From Aspidapion aeneum (Eukaryota; Arthropoda; Insecta; Coleoptera; Brentidae), in NCBI GenBank assembly GCA_963576565.1, contig OY755047.1, forward strand, positions 25,427,171-25,491,170: DNA of 64,000 bases. Direction: 5' to 3'. Below the pieces are notes generated by a model. It ran no database searches, was not told where the DNA came from, and worked only from the letters and a program-made list of their open reading frames with translations. The position numbers and the translations under genes were made by a program. Below, piece by piece: positions 26,301 to 33,085 of this stretch. How positions within the stretch are numbered: position 1 is the stretch's first letter; each line of letters opens with the position of its first letter.

Positions 26301-26768
26301 ACACAACTGGGAGGTTCACACAAGTGTGTGTTCACACCAGCGCGAGTCTACTGTATATATAAAAAAAAATTTATACATAATAAAATTTAAAATATAAATA
26401 AGAATTAACTAGATAAATAAGTTGTGATTAAGTACATAAAATAAAGAAATCCATTTAAATAAATAATTCAGAGACATATACTTTCACCCTTGAATCCACC
26501 CTTCGCTTTAGCATCAATTTTGATGTAGGTTAACTTTTACTGAAATAATTGAAAAATTGACTTTTACTATGGTTATATTTATATAACAGGTACTTACTGT
26601 ACTTTGAATACTTTTTTTTTAAACTTACTCTTCTGTAGTCATATTCAGAAGAAATGACAGGTGCATCTTGACAAGCACATGGAACTGCTCATTATGTTCC
26701 TTTTTAAACAGCTCTACAAATGCTTCGTCTTCTTCTGGGGTACTTTTAGTCTCAGTTTTGGTATGCAT
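2592..26768 (-). CDS. ARHGAP19: RhoGAP protein, ARHGAP19 type (whole gene, 11 coding exons)
   Basis: Rho GTPase-activating protein, expected to stimulate GTP hydrolysis by Rho at the cell cortex. The vertebrate relative ARHGAP19 acts on RhoA in cell division, and RhoGAP54D is the likely fly counterpart. Joined exons: 26768-26629, 25829-25666, 19804-19693, 18546-18309, 13305-13089, 12865-12669, 12589-12443, 11996-11781, 11343-11197, 8969-8730, 2972-2592. All junctions are GT-AG and keep phase, giving 2199 bp, 732 residues plus stop. The RhoGAP domain spans about residues 75-280: arginine finger in GIFRRTGS (Arg110), LPEPVLTD loop, and conserved Asn in NLAKLFTPHLL. After it come the ARHGAP19-like ESSKKRKLVKQFNKE motif (exon 6) and a long Ser/Arg/acidic tail with MTPRSRK. 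The start Met is the first in frame after an acceptor-like site, so exon 1 has a spliced leader. The family is secure; exact tail exon borders need transcripts. Confidence 0.9.
2983..4930. other. RhoGAP intron 10, distal part: no gene seen
   Basis: This is intron sequence with no coding signal I trust. Near 3497-3525 it holds the end motif GCCAGGCTTTATTGCAATA of the MITE family seen whole at 29549 and 50379, so a relic of that family sits here. An 85-codon open frame at 4381-4638 on the plus strand has no recognisable content. Confidence 0.4.
4945..5898 (-). pseudogene. Decayed mariner transposase
   Basis: Reading 5898 downward gives MELNREHFWAII, then broken frames matching the helix-turn-helix half of mariner transposases. 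5633-5361 carries MTYREIEASLGISKTS, RWIPHLLTEEQKEAR and SGDQSWIYLYEPE; the normal catalytic block is TGDESWIY, so Glu has become Gln. 5190-5108 carries ILHQDNASSHKAQKT-like sequence in a shifted frame. The C-terminal FQRMQKC..FHGEYF motif lies near 4960. Frameshifts and stops (for example near 5840 and 5650) make it inactive. Terminal repeats were not identified. It sits in RhoGAP intron 10, on the same strand as the gene. Confidence 0.85.
6480..6890 (-). pseudogene. Reverse transcriptase fragment, RTE-like, C-terminal part
   Basis: On the minus strand the translation gives GLKMNLKKTKFM, a stop, then KYLGTWITETLDQAPEIRSR and IEIARSAFIKIKKF. After another stop and a shift comes RCVFNSTLWIRGL. 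These are the late palm and thumb motifs of non-LTR retrotransposons (the usual forms are YLGT.I and LLRCYVFSVLLYG). Only this part of the enzyme remains; the catalytic YADD block and the endonuclease are absent. It is a dead insertion in RhoGAP intron 10. Confidence 0.75.
6900..7740. other. RhoGAP intron 10, middle part: nothing recognised
   Basis: AT-rich sequence with short GC-richer patches near 7020-7170 and 7480-7660. A small inverted repeat (ATCACTGCATC against GATGCAGTGA) lies near 7660-7725. No supported gene. Confidence 0.4.
7750..8348. mobile_element. 599-bp non-autonomous DNA element with long terminal inverted repeats and 9-bp target duplication
   Basis: The two halves are inverted copies: 7750-7945 matches about 8115-8348 reversed, starting CACGGTGGATAGAATA and ending with its complement. 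The same nonamer CTTGACTTG flanks both sides (7741-7749 and 8349-8357). Inside, GCCCGCTT and its complement lie next to T-rich blocks on each arm. There is no coding capacity. A 9-bp duplication with roughly 200-bp inverted repeats fits a Mutator-like (MULE) element, but the superfamily is inferred from those two facts only. Confidence 0.85.
8730..8969 (-). CDS. ARHGAP19: RhoGAP exon 10
   Basis: Acceptor CTTTTAG precedes GAA ACC ATG ATG; the donor is AAG|GTAAGTG. It encodes residues 527-606, beginning ETMMTPRSRKPVLLVSGSN and continuing with an acidic stretch and KKSKSEGCIGTEPSNK. The MMTPRSRK motif resembles the C-terminal MTPTRLK of vertebrate ARHGAP19, which may be a regulatory phospho-site region (inference). 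The 5' end of this exon is the source of the array at 8975-10110. Confidence 0.85.
8975..10110. repeat. Degenerate tandem array derived from the exon 10 acceptor region
   Basis: A diverged copy of the start of exon 10 lies at about 9066-9130, sharing GAACCGGTTTTCGACTTCTA. Shorter units carrying the acceptor and first codons recur at about 9365, 9600 and 9780 (each near CCCAGGAGTCATCATGGTTT). They are separated by AT-rich blocks rich in TCATAAAATTT. Spacing is irregular, about 180-250 bp. The array occupies the intron immediately upstream of exon 10 in the direction of transcription. Confidence 0.75.
9671..9735. repeat. Perfect 28-bp-arm hairpin with 9-nt loop
   Basis: 9671-9698 is the exact reverse complement of 9708-9735; the loop is TGACCAATG. 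The arms are almost all A/T with a central GAATTTTATAATTATT-type sequence. It lies inside the exon-10-derived array and could extrude as a cruciform. Confidence 0.85.
10688..10826 (-). pseudogene. Decayed tandem copy of RhoGAP exon 9
   Basis: The minus strand reads GYVFIPEVYQDKDDEARY then a stop, lining up with GDIFTPEASQERNSMSPI of exon 9. The donor side GCGATGCAG|GTTTGT is also kept, and the flanking intron sequence downstream (TCTACAAAAAC, TTCCCTAG) is duplicated too. The copy lies about 510 bp from the real exon. It has an internal stop and is cut on its acceptor side by the small element at 10829. Confidence 0.75.
10829..11018. mobile_element. 190-bp TA-flanked MITE
   Basis: The ends are inverted copies, CCGGGTGGGCCAAAA and its complement, and TA lies on both sides (10827-10828 and 11019-11020). 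This fits insertion at a TA target. It is non-coding and inserted between the decayed and the functional exon 9. Confidence 0.75.
11197..11343 (-). CDS. ARHGAP19: RhoGAP exon 9
   Basis: Acceptor ACACTTAG precedes GTG GGT GTT CAA; the exon ends ATG CAG before GTTCGT. It encodes residues 478-526, including FTPEASQERNSMSPITRSAH, a basic, Ser/Pro-rich linker with two SP/TP sites. It starts and ends in phase 0, so it could be skipped without breaking the frame. The weaker donor GTTCGT makes alternative use possible (inference). Confidence 0.7.
11430..11665. repeat. Fragment of the foldback family seen at 59605-61135
   Basis: The sequence around 11480-11650 (GGTTTTGGTCAAACGAGAAA, AAAGTTGCGCTATGCCAAGC, AAAATTGTGTTTTTTAAAAA) matches the left arm of the large element at 59.6 kb. 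One arm only, with no flanking duplication seen. It lies in the intron between exons 8 and 9. Confidence 0.65.
11781..11996 (-). CDS. ARHGAP19: RhoGAP exon 8
   Basis: Acceptor CATTTTAG precedes AGC CCG CAT; the donor is GAG|GTTAGT. It encodes residues 406-477, with RRLFCHNSESSPEESATTCG and then KKRSFRSAGNLRRSKSDTSLS. The latter is a basic, serine-rich stretch of the kind often phosphorylated or bound by 14-3-3 (inference from composition only). Phase 0 at both ends. Confidence 0.85.
12060..12240 (-). pseudogene. Decayed tandem copy of RhoGAP exon 8
   Basis: The minus strand encodes QNQKSTPFVARRLFCHNLET then SPEEGATTRR, closely matching QNQKSTPTRRLFCHNSESSPEESATTCG of exon 8 about 243 bp away. 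Where the real exon has acceptor TGTCATTTTAG, this copy has TGTCATTTTGA, so the AG is gone. Past the shared part the frame diverges. Probably a non-functional duplicate. Confidence 0.8.
12443..12589 (-). CDS. ARHGAP19: RhoGAP exon 7
   Basis: Acceptor TTTTTTAG precedes GGC ACA CCT; the donor is AAT|GTAAGT. It encodes residues 357-405 (GTPLQVLRSSVPKKASIGGS, then KKAMFHNKIMKRFEF and SNSEEVLN). It is basic and serine-rich. Human ARHGAP19 has a comparable basic RSRSFSGLIKRKVLG stretch here, which supports the placement. Confidence 0.85.
12669..12865 (-). CDS. ARHGAP19: RhoGAP exon 6
   Basis: Acceptor GGTTCCAG; the first two bases complete a Gly codon begun in exon 5. The donor is CAG|GTACTA. It encodes residues 292-356, with FTFVDKKLTFKINEENPTET, ALAQLYAHIQSLPESSKKRK and LVKQFNKENGQ. 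The last segment closely matches LRELFQHVHDMPESAKKK and LIRQFNK of vertebrate ARHGAP19. This motif outside the catalytic domain identifies the subfamily. Confidence 0.9.
13089..13305 (-). CDS. ARHGAP19: RhoGAP exon 5 (end of catalytic domain)
   Basis: Acceptor AATTTTAG precedes GTA TCT TTA; the donor is CAGG|GTAAG. It encodes residues 219-290 plus one base: SLHESENRMSPENLAKLFTP, HLLCPRKLSPEILLKDSQIL, FGVVTFMIRNFSDIF. The Asn of ENLAKLF is the RhoGAP residue that contacts the Rho-GAP interface. It follows the ~5-kb satellite-filled intron. Confidence 0.92.
13370..18270. repeat. Satellite array, ~185-bp unit, about 26 copies, filling RhoGAP intron 4
   Basis: The block GTGTTAAAAAACTGATATTA recurs, with spacings of 184-185 bp measured at 14816, 15000, 15185 and 15370. 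Each unit also carries ATTCGGCCACTCTATTTATC, CGACCATTGTGATTATCAAA and TTAGAATTAAAAATGCATTT. Units in the middle (about 14800-15450) are the most alike; those at both edges are more diverged and some are shortened. The array takes up nearly the whole intron between exons 4 and 5 (18308-13306). Stop codons occur throughout, so it is not coding. Confidence 0.95.
18309..18546 (-). CDS. ARHGAP19: RhoGAP exon 4 (central catalytic domain)
   Basis: Acceptor TTGTTTTAG; the first base C completes a Ser codon begun in exon 3. The donor is AAG|GTGAGT. It encodes residues 140-218: VHDAASVLKGFLAELPEPVL, TDVHFPVYCQIAELKTAHPA, an acidic loop, then LQAIQLLIILLPKENKELLR and VVLGLLSK. LPEPVLT and the following helices are standard RhoGAP landmarks. 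The open frame extends upstream past the acceptor (towards 18581), but phase shows the exon starts at 18546. Confidence 0.93.
18610..19680. other. RhoGAP intron 3: no gene seen
   Basis: ATACAGGGTGTTT at about 18590 resembles the end of a common insect element, but I found no partner end. An open frame at 19064-19282 on the plus strand (72 codons) has no recognisable content and no splice context. Confidence 0.4.
19693..19804 (-). CDS. ARHGAP19: RhoGAP exon 3 (arginine finger)
   Basis: This short exon is not apparent as a long open frame and was found by phase. Acceptor TTATTTTAG is followed by AT, completing an Asn codon begun in exon 2; the donor is TATAG|GTATGT. It encodes residues 103-138: LKSDGIFRRTGSIERQQELK, then NLVFNGSVIPKEESPY. 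The Arg of GIFR (residue 110) is the catalytic arginine finger, so the domain should be active. Confidence 0.92.
20076..20572. mobile_element. Foldback MITE, ~0.5 kb with ~110-bp inverted arms
   Basis: 20076-20183 is the reverse complement of about 20456-20572 with few differences. The arms run from AATTGGTATAAAA through AAGCTTTTATAAAATGCACT and TCATAATAATAAAAGCGATGG. The insert between the arms is about 270 bp and non-coding. It interrupts the jockey-like remnant. Confidence 0.85.
20690..21200. repeat. Tandem repeat, ~129-bp unit, about four copies
   Basis: The units share GTGTCAAAAACGCATTTT, a G-rich block, ATTGTCATCGGACCACTATA, and ACCAAATTTCATCCAAATCG. Copies of GTGTCAAAAACGC lie at about 20811, 20940, 21068 and 21178. 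The ACCAAATTTCAT phrase is shared with the hairpin-ended repeats at 22-23.5 kb and 33.5 kb, so these belong to one broad repeat class. Confidence 0.85.
22598..22638. repeat. (CAGA)n microsatellite
   Basis: CAGACAGACAGACA runs interrupted by CATA, inside the first hairpin-ended unit. Confidence 0.9.
23243..23326. repeat. (CAGA)n microsatellite
   Basis: A longer version of the same tract in the second unit, with a few CATA or CACA interruptions. It creates long false open frames on both strands. Confidence 0.95.
23634..25474. mobile_element. 1.84-kb TA-flanked element with ~78-bp terminal inverted repeats, pogo-like
   Basis: The left end CAGTCGGGGACTTAATAAAT and about 78 bp after it are repeated, inverted, at 25397-25474 with only a few mismatches. 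TA flanks both ends (23632-23633 and 25475-25476). The CAG start and TA target suggest a Tc1/mariner-pogo type element. Inside is an ACGGGYAA minisatellite (24040-24565) but no transposase. A ~60-bp block containing CAACATTCAAACG is repeated at about 25225 and 25290. It lies in RhoGAP intron 2. Confidence 0.88.
24040..24565. repeat. Octanucleotide minisatellite ACGGGYAA
   Basis: About 500 bp in which 8-bp units such as ACGGGTAA and ACGGGCAA alternate, with drifted variants (ACGAGTAA, ACGGACAA, ACGGGAAA) and looser copies at the left. The strand is strongly purine-biased, with many GGG triplets. It produces long false open frames on both strands (PFARLPV-type and KRENGK-type) that should not be read as genes. 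Confidence 0.92.
25666..25829 (-). CDS. ARHGAP19: RhoGAP exon 2
   Basis: Acceptor CTATTTTAG; the first A completes a Glu codon from exon 1. The donor is GAAA|GTAAGT. It encodes residues 48-101: SDCFYEKLKPKKWNIGIGTF, GKKSKKHLSTENLVLSDTYL, HYVDQLIEFLDKEE. The latter half is the start of the RhoGAP fold; human ARHGAP19 has QIYQLIEYL at the same place. The first half is a basic linker. Confidence 0.92.
25887..26353. mobile_element. 467-bp TA-flanked MITE, Tigger/pogo-like ends
   Basis: The ends are CAGTAGACTCGCGTTAGTGT and the near-complement of it (CTGGTGTGAACACA side), with TA on both sides (25885-25886 and 26354-26355). CAGTAGACTC ends are typical of Tigger/jerky-related elements. No transposase frame is present. 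It lies in RhoGAP intron 1. Confidence 0.85.
26629..26768 (-). CDS. ARHGAP19: RhoGAP exon 1 (first coding exon, start codon)
   Basis: ATG at 26768-26766 follows AATTTTAG|GGCA, so the exon begins about 4 bases upstream as the second exon of the transcript. The donor is GAAGA|GTAAGT. It encodes MHTKTETKSTPEEDEAFVEL and FKKEHNEQFHVLVKMHLSFL, then LNMTTE. It lines up with FFVEKLRHEKPEIFTELVVS of vertebrate ARHGAP19, which supports both the start and the family. Confidence 0.9.
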
Positions 26769-26944
26769 TGCCCTAAAATTTTAGTTTTAATAATTCAGTA
26801 TTCTACCAGTGGGATATACCTACTCTAATATAATGTTTAATAACATCATAAGTGTAGTTGCACTGATAAAAAAATTATTGTGGCATACTTTTACAATGTT
26901 GCTAATGTTTTAAGGGCTGACTAAAAAGGTTTAAATTTTCTTAC

Positions 26945-27459
26945 CTGTTTGATTTTACAGCCTCCTTTCAGGTAACAATTTAATTTTAAAGGTTATGTTA
27001 GGCATTATCTACCCTTACAAATTATAAAACAACGTTTAAGAACCATCGTGTATATTATTAACGGGTATTTTAATTTAAATTAACGCTTTATAAAATTAAT
27101 TAATATTCAATAAAATAAAAATTAAAAGTAAACAAACAAAGTGGTACCATGTTTTCAAATTCAAAAACAGCTGACTTTGACAATCGATTTCCGGCCTAAC
27201 GAATTTGGCAGAATGTACAAACAGACAAAAAAATCTATTTTGCTGACCGTGCAAAATAGCCATAGAAAAATCGCTATCTTCACATTGAATATTCTAACCG
27301 CAAAAAATAAAAATAAAATTGGAATTTAATTCCAGTTTTTTATAACAAAAATGTAATTGAAGATTAGTGTTTTGTAAATAGACGAGCAAGAATAAAATTT
27401 AGGCTCTGCCAAAAAAATATAACCTTAGGTAACATATAAAAAATTACATAAATTAAAAA
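26945..27459. promoter_or_regulatory. Shared head-to-head 5' region of the RhoGAP and CARS2 genes
   Basis: A donor-like AAACAG|GTAAG at 26945 on the minus strand probably ends the non-coding first exon of the RhoGAP gene. The CARS2 start codon lies at 27460 on the other strand, so both transcripts must start within about 0.5 kb. The sequence is AT-rich with no clear TATA box I would defend. A 62-codon open frame at 27141-27329 is not supported. Confidence 0.6.
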
Positions 27460-29022
27460 ATGATGTTCAAAAGTTTACTAATAAGAACCAACCTAAAAAG
27501 CCCGTTTAAAAGAATTATATACTGCCTTAAACATACTTGGGAACAACCAGACGGTCACCATACCCGTATAAACTTGTACAATTGTCTAACACACCAAAAT
27601 GAACCACTCATTGTTCCCGATTCAAATGCTGTAACTTGGTACACATGTGGCCCCACTGTTTACGACTCTGCCCACATAGGCCATGCTAGTTGCTATGTTA
27701 AATTAGATATTATACAGAGGATTCTACAGGATTATTTTAAATTCAATGTTGTTACTGTGATGAACATAACTGATATTGATGATAAGATAATTAAGAGGGC
27801 TAATGATTTAAAAGTTGGATTTAGAGAAGTTTCAAGTAAATATGAGAAGGAGTTCTGGGATGATATGGGTTCTCTAAAAATTCCTAAACCCAACTTTGTA
27901 GTTAGAGTTACTGAAAACATGGATTTAATTATAAAATTTATTGAAGAACTAATCAATAATAAGCAAGCTTATATAGCTTCTGATAACTCAGTTTATTTTG
28001 ATGTAAAATCCAACTCAGATAATTATGGAAAGCTTCAGAATATTGGTGATTCATTTGAAGATCCAAAAAATAAGAATAAAAGATCACCAATGGATTTTGC
28101 TTTGTGGAAATCTCAAAAATCAGAAAATGAACCTTCATGGTTAAGTCCGTGGGGCAAAGGAAGACCTGGATGGCACATAGAGTGCTCAGCTTTAGCATCA
28201 CACATTTTTGGAGAAAAAATTGATGTACATGCAGGAGGAATTGACTTAAGATTTCCACATCATGAAAATGAAGAAATTCAGTCTTGTTCATTTCACAAAA
28301 ACAACCAATGGGTAAATTATTGGGTCCACACAGGGCACCTGCATTTAAAGGACTCCGAAAAAATGTCAAAAAGTTTAAAAAATACAATTTTAATCAAGGA
28401 CATGTTGAAAGATACTACTCCAGATATATTTAGGCTAGCTTGTGCTATGTCACATTATTCCAGTCGAATTGAATTTAGCAGGGATTGGTTAAATAATGCT
28501 TCAAATGTGTTAAGAACTTTTAAAAACTTTAATACAAGTATTCTAGACATTGAAAAAGGAGTTCTAGGAGTTCACATTAATGCTGAAACTCTTAGAGATT
28601 TGTTAAAAAAGTCATACAAAGATATAGATGCTGCATTTTGTAACAACTTCAATACTTCTCAGGTCATAGAAATTTTACATAAAGTTGTTACTGTTTGTAA
28701 TTCAATGATTACACCTGCCAAAAATGACAGTTTGAGCTATTCTGGTGAAATTTATTATTTATTAGCTTTGCATAACTTTCTTAAAACTACTTTAGATTTG
28801 TTTAATGTTGAAATTGATAATCTCCAATCTGTTTCAAATGTTCAAGACTCAATGGAATTTATAAATATGTTAGTAGATTTTAGGCAAAGTGTTAGGGAAT
28901 TAGGTTTAGAACAGAAAAATGGGGATTTGTTAAAAATTTGTGATAAAATTAGAAATGACTTGTATAAAAATGGTGTTATGGTCAAAGATCATGGAAAAAT
29001 TTCTTCTTGGAGTAAACAATAA
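27460..29022 (+). CDS. CARS2: Cysteinyl-tRNA synthetase, mitochondrial
   Basis: Class I aminoacyl-tRNA synthetase that joins cysteine to tRNA-Cys, most likely in mitochondria. It is 520 residues in one uninterrupted exon. Residues 1-30 are basic with almost no acidic residues, fitting a mitochondrial leader. WYTCGPTVYDSAHIGHA carries the HIGH motif (72-75) and Cys63. GWHIECSA (Cys242) and FPHHENE (His267, Glu271) supply the other zinc ligands, at the spacing of the bacterial enzyme. KMSKS is at 301-305. The anticodon-binding C-terminus is present but diverged. Two ATGs lie in tandem at the start. AATAAA overlaps the stop codon (29018-29023). The shared promoter with the RhoGAP gene argues that this is the native locus and not a retrocopy. 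Confidence 0.97.
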   Translation: MMFKSLLIRTNLKSPFKRIIYCLKHTWEQPDGHHTRINLYNCLTHQNEPLIVPDSNAVTWYTCGPTVYDSAHIGHASCYVKLDIIQRILQDYFKFNVVTVMNITDIDDKIIKRANDLKVGFREVSSKYEKEFWDDMGSLKIPKPNFVVRVTENMDLIIKFIEELINNKQAYIASDNSVYFDVKSNSDNYGKLQNIGDSFEDPKNKNKRSPMDFALWKSQKSENEPSWLSPWGKGRPGWHIECSALASHIFGEKIDVHAGGIDLRFPHHENEEIQSCSFHKNNQWVNYWVHTGHLHLKDSEKMSKSLKNTILIKDMLKDTTPDIFRLACAMSHYSSRIEFSRDWLNNASNVLRTFKNFNTSILDIEKGVLGVHINAETLRDLLKKSYKDIDAAFCNNFNTSQVIEILHKVVTVCNSMITPAKNDSLSYSGEIYYLLALHNFLKTTLDLFNVEIDNLQSVSNVQDSMEFINMLVDFRQSVRELGLEQKNGDLLKICDKIRNDLYKNGVMVKDHGKISSWSKQ

Positions 29023-29548
29023 AGATTTAAATTTTTTATAAAAAATTGTGTTTTTCCTAGATCTCATCTTATAATTTGTTTTTCAAATTGTTCAACATAT
29101 CCTTCAATTCAAGGCTGCCAACTGATGATTTATTTTTTTTTTGTTCCTTTTTATCTCAGGTTGGCAGCAGTTCAAGGGCGATGCACCGTCCCTGAATTGA
29201 TTATGTTCCTGTAAGTCACCGGATGAGTTTGAGTCATGTGACACTCGTTTTCTAAAGGGGGCCATACACATGTAAGGTAAGTTATGTAGACCACCAGACT
29301 AATTTTTCTGTATCAATGTAGATAGAATTGCTTAGGCACAGGCAATGATCTCTATGGTATAGGGTGTGTCACCACAAATGATAACCCTCTAATTTTCCTT
29401 AATATGCAAGCTATAAAAAAGTTGGAAGTTTTTGTGATCTTGAAAAATTATATTTTAGTGTCATTGCAAATGTCAAATTTGATAAGAGGTTTCTTATTTA
29501 AACAAAACAGCCTGTCTTTTTTGATGTTTGGGATTTCACCAATATTAG

Positions 29549-29772
29549 GGACTTATTGCGATAAAGCTAGGCTGTAATAGTGCCAGGCAGTATTCTGAAA
29601 GTTTCACATTGAAAAATGACAGTTCAACTTTCAAAGTCGAACTTAAACCTAAGTCGTTTATTTTCCATTAATAAAGGAAGGCAGTATATTGAAAGATCAC
29701 AGCTGATCTTACAATGTAAAGGTGTCAAAATACTGCCTGGCATTATTACAGCTTCACTTTATTGCAATTGCA
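29549..29772. mobile_element. MITE with GGACTTATTGCRATA ends, ~224 bp
   Basis: Imperfect inverted halves: GTGCCAGGCAGTATTCTGAA on the left and ATACTGCCTGGCAT on the right, around a centre containing GTCGTTTATTTTCCATTA. A close relative with the same centre lies at 50379-50655, and ends of the family lie near 3500 and 51070-51124. Confidence 0.75.
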
Positions 29773-29907
29773 CTTGAGCTATCTGCTACCAATTTGGGGG
29801 AATTGTTCAAAAACCACCTTTAACAAAGTAAAAATAATTCAAAAACTTATAATACTCTTTCGATAGAAATAAAATGAAAAATAAATGGATCCATGACGGA
29901 TCTGACA

Positions 29908-30345
29908 CCTTCCTAGCTAGCCTATTATCACACTTCAAGTGAAGCCATAATAATATATTAGCCTTGAAAACAGTTTTTGTAAATATCTTAGAAACTAAAG
30001 CTCCTACGAAGTTTTTCGTTATAACACGAATTATTGGGCAAAATATAGTCTACTATATTCCGAAAACAGTGTATTGATACGATGCTCCGTTAAAAAAATT
30101 AGCATTTTTTAAGGTTTTTATTTGTCAAAAATTTATGATTTTGTATTTTACCTGAACATTTTATGAAAATCGGTTCCGCGATTTAGGAGCTATCGTGTTA
30201 CGGACAGAAATAATATACACACACACAGACGATATTGCTAGGATATAAAAACAAGAATAACACATTTTTAACTTTATCTCAAAAAAAAATTTTTTTTCGT
30301 CGAAAATAATCCCTTCTCTAGCCATTGCTACGCGGGCTAGGAAGG
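29908..30345. mobile_element. Inverted-end repeat with ACCTTCCTAGC termini
   Basis: The left end CACCTTCCTAGCTAGCC matches the right end GGGCTAGGAAGGT reversed. Inside are AAATCGGTTCCGCGATTTAG and a CACACACACAGACGATATTG tract, like other insect repeats of the ACCAAATTTCAT/CAGACA class. It has no coding content. Ends are approximate. Confidence 0.6.
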
Positions 30346-30349
30346 TAAA

Positions 30350-31650
30350 AAACTATAATCTATTTTTGCAGAGCCTAAAAGTCCACTATTTAACATATCA
30401 ATAATTATTTTTATTATTTATTTAATTATAAAACTAATTAAATAAGGTGGTGTTAAGTTGCAACTTGTACATGATATCATAAGAAAAAAAATTTTTGTGC
30501 AATAATTAAGTACGGTTTTAGATTGTACATGTTACCATAGTTCTACTTTACATTAAGCTTATTTTGCATATAGAAATTCTCGAGGCCAGAGATATAAAAA
30601 CTAAAAAAAAACGTGTTTTCAAAAGGATTTCTCAAAAACAAACAAGAAAAACTGCACTATGCGGAAAATTTCCAATGTTCTGTTTGAAACATTATATTCT
30701 CCCCGCCCCCCCATTTTTTTCTGGGTACGGCCCTGATCTTGTGTATTGTTAGTAAGTTTAAGCAAAAGTTTCGTTCATGTATGGTATCCTTTATCTTGAC
30801 GAAAACTTTACCTGATCAGACTCATCCGGGTGACTTCAAAAACCTCAACTGAATAACCCCACTGCAATCGATTTGTTTTTGACAGACCCCCAAGCGCATT
30901 TTTTTTTCAAAACATCTCTCCCTCGATTTTACAGTAGGGGTTGTATTGAAATTTTCGAGAGGGTGGATAGCTGGATTTTGAAATTTTAGAGGGGGCTTGA
31001 TTTTGGTGCAAGTGTTAAGTGATTATTATAGTGGTAAGTTATTAAAATTTTGGAATATTTAGACCAAAGAAAGCATTTTTCAGTTTATTTTTAAATTTTA
31101 TGTCTAGGTATTTTTTTTTTGGTGTGGCCATAAAGTCATAAAAATAAACATGAAAGAAAGGAGCTAGACATTTTATATTATACTGCCATTATAAAGGCTT
31201 CTGTAGTTTTAATATATAGGTACCTAATTTTTTTTTAAACTAAATTTAAAATTGATTTCTTTAAGAGTCTATAATAAGGTAGGTATAAAAAATATTCCAC
31301 AAAGAAAATTTATAAAAATTTATTTTATTTTAAAAATCTTTGATGCTAATACTAACATAAGCCTATCAAAGATTTGTGACAGAGAGGTTTTAAAAATTAT
31401 CTTTTATAAAATATTTGACAAAATGTACATAACAATTCTTTTTTTTAAATAGGTATTTTCCCATATTTTATTAAATTAATTTTAGAATAGAATGTATGTT
31501 ACATATTTTTTCAAACTATATTCGATAAAATATTAGACTATGTACTACCGCATCTTCTATAAATATTTGTTTTCTTCTATAAAAGCTGTCAATGTCAAAT
31601 ATTTAATAAAAATTTTTGTATAAAACTACTTGCGTAAGGCCAGTATTATA
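30350..31650. other. Intergenic, nothing recognised
   Basis: AT-rich sequence between CARS2 and the zinc-finger gene. Two short open frames (30564-30752 and 31252-31452) have no recognisable content. Confidence 0.4.
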
Positions 31651-31660
31651 ATAAGTGTTG

Positions 31661-31862
31661 TCATTCATAGCATAGTGTTAGCAATATTTGCTTCAGACAC
31701 AGAAGGCCCATGTTCGATTCCAGGCTAGGTTCGGTTCAGTTCGGTTTGAACATCCAATCGATCCAAGTGTTTGTGATTGTTTGAAAATGCATTAAGCTTG
31801 TTTTAACTTTGCGAAACTGGCCAACTGATTCTGATTGGATGGGAAGTCCCAGTATATAAAAA
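31661..31862 (+). mobile_element. tRNA-derived SINE, diverged copy
   Basis: A degenerate A box (AGCATAGTGTTAGCAAT) is followed by a B box (GTTCGATTCC). The shared body has TTTGTGATTGTTTGAAAATG, CTTTGCGAAACTGG and GATTGGATGGGAAGTCCCAG, then an A-rich tail. The better-preserved relative is at 36406-36577. Confidence 0.8.
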
Positions 31863-31869
31863 AAATAAG

Positions 31870-33085
31870 TATTAAGTAAATTCCTTTGACAAAAAATTTA
31901 TAATAAAATGTTTATAATAAATTTTATTAAAATATTGGGCAATGTGGTAGCCCATTTTTTATAAAAGAAAATGATTATTGCAATATCAAATATTGCAATT
32001 GCCAGTGTAATAGCCCACTTTTTATAAAACTTCTTTGTCAAAGATATTTAATAATTTTTTTATAAAGATGGGCTTATTACACTCCCAAATATTTTATATT
32101 AGATAATTTATAAAAGCTGTTTATCAAAGAATTTTTAAAAAAGAAGTTTTACAAAAGAAAAATAGTTGTTTTTATAAAAGATAGGCTATTACACTTTCAA
32201 ATATTTTATGTGAGATACCTATTTAAAACTTTGTTGTCAAAGATATTTGACAAAAATACTTTATAAAATAAATTTTATAAAGTATTTTTTTGTTGTTTTG
32301 TAACAGATGGACTATTACACCCTCAAATATTTTAGAAGCAATAATTTATAAAACTTTTCTGTTGTCAAGGATAGTCTAAGGCTAGTATAGTCCTTGCCAT
32401 ATGCAGTTACACTTTTGTGACTTTGACATGAAATAAATATATTTCCTAACCAGAAATATATTAAAAAGTAAATCTGTCATGTTGGTATAAAATTAAAGGT
32501 AAAACTGTCATTGTCTTTGGATAAAAAGATACTGACTAGATTAACAGATCAAAACAACTCAAAGACATGCCATTTTTCAGATTTCTTTTTGTTGCTGTCA
32601 GTATGCATATGATAAATAAAGAGGTTGGAAATATCACAATGGTGTAACTGCCTATGGTAAGTACTATTTTACACTATGAAAGATCTCTGACAAAGAAAGT
32701 TTTATAATATATTTGATAATGTAATAGCCCATTTTTTTATAAAAGAAAATAATTGTTTTATAAAAGATAGGCTTACTGCACTGCAGATTATTTATGAAAG
32801 TTCTTTATAAAAGATCTTTGACAAAGAAGGTTTATAATTTTTTTTACAGTGGCTCAGATTTTATAAAAGAAAATAATTGTTTACACTGTCAAATATTTTA
32901 TAAAAGGTCATTTATAAAACTCTTTTGTTGAAAATGTTTAATAGTCTAAGACTAGTATTAAACTATAAAAGAAACAAGCTTTATAAAATAAGTTTTATAA
33001 AATATTTGATACCTAGTATAATAGTCTGCCTTTTATAAAAGAAAATAACTCTTTTATAAAAGATGGGCTGTTGTTTGAGTAAGAG
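31870..33085. repeat. Degenerate tandem repeat rich in TTTATAAAAG
   Basis: Loose units built from TTTTATAAAAGAAAATAATTG, GATGGGCTATTACACT and CAAATATTTTATAAAA recur many times with uneven spacing of roughly 100-150 bp. The block is strongly AT-rich and non-coding. Confidence 0.75.

Noticed and set aside
27953..28387. 144-codon minus-strand frame
   Set aside because: Lies wholly inside the intact CARS2 coding sequence on the other strand, without recognisable content.
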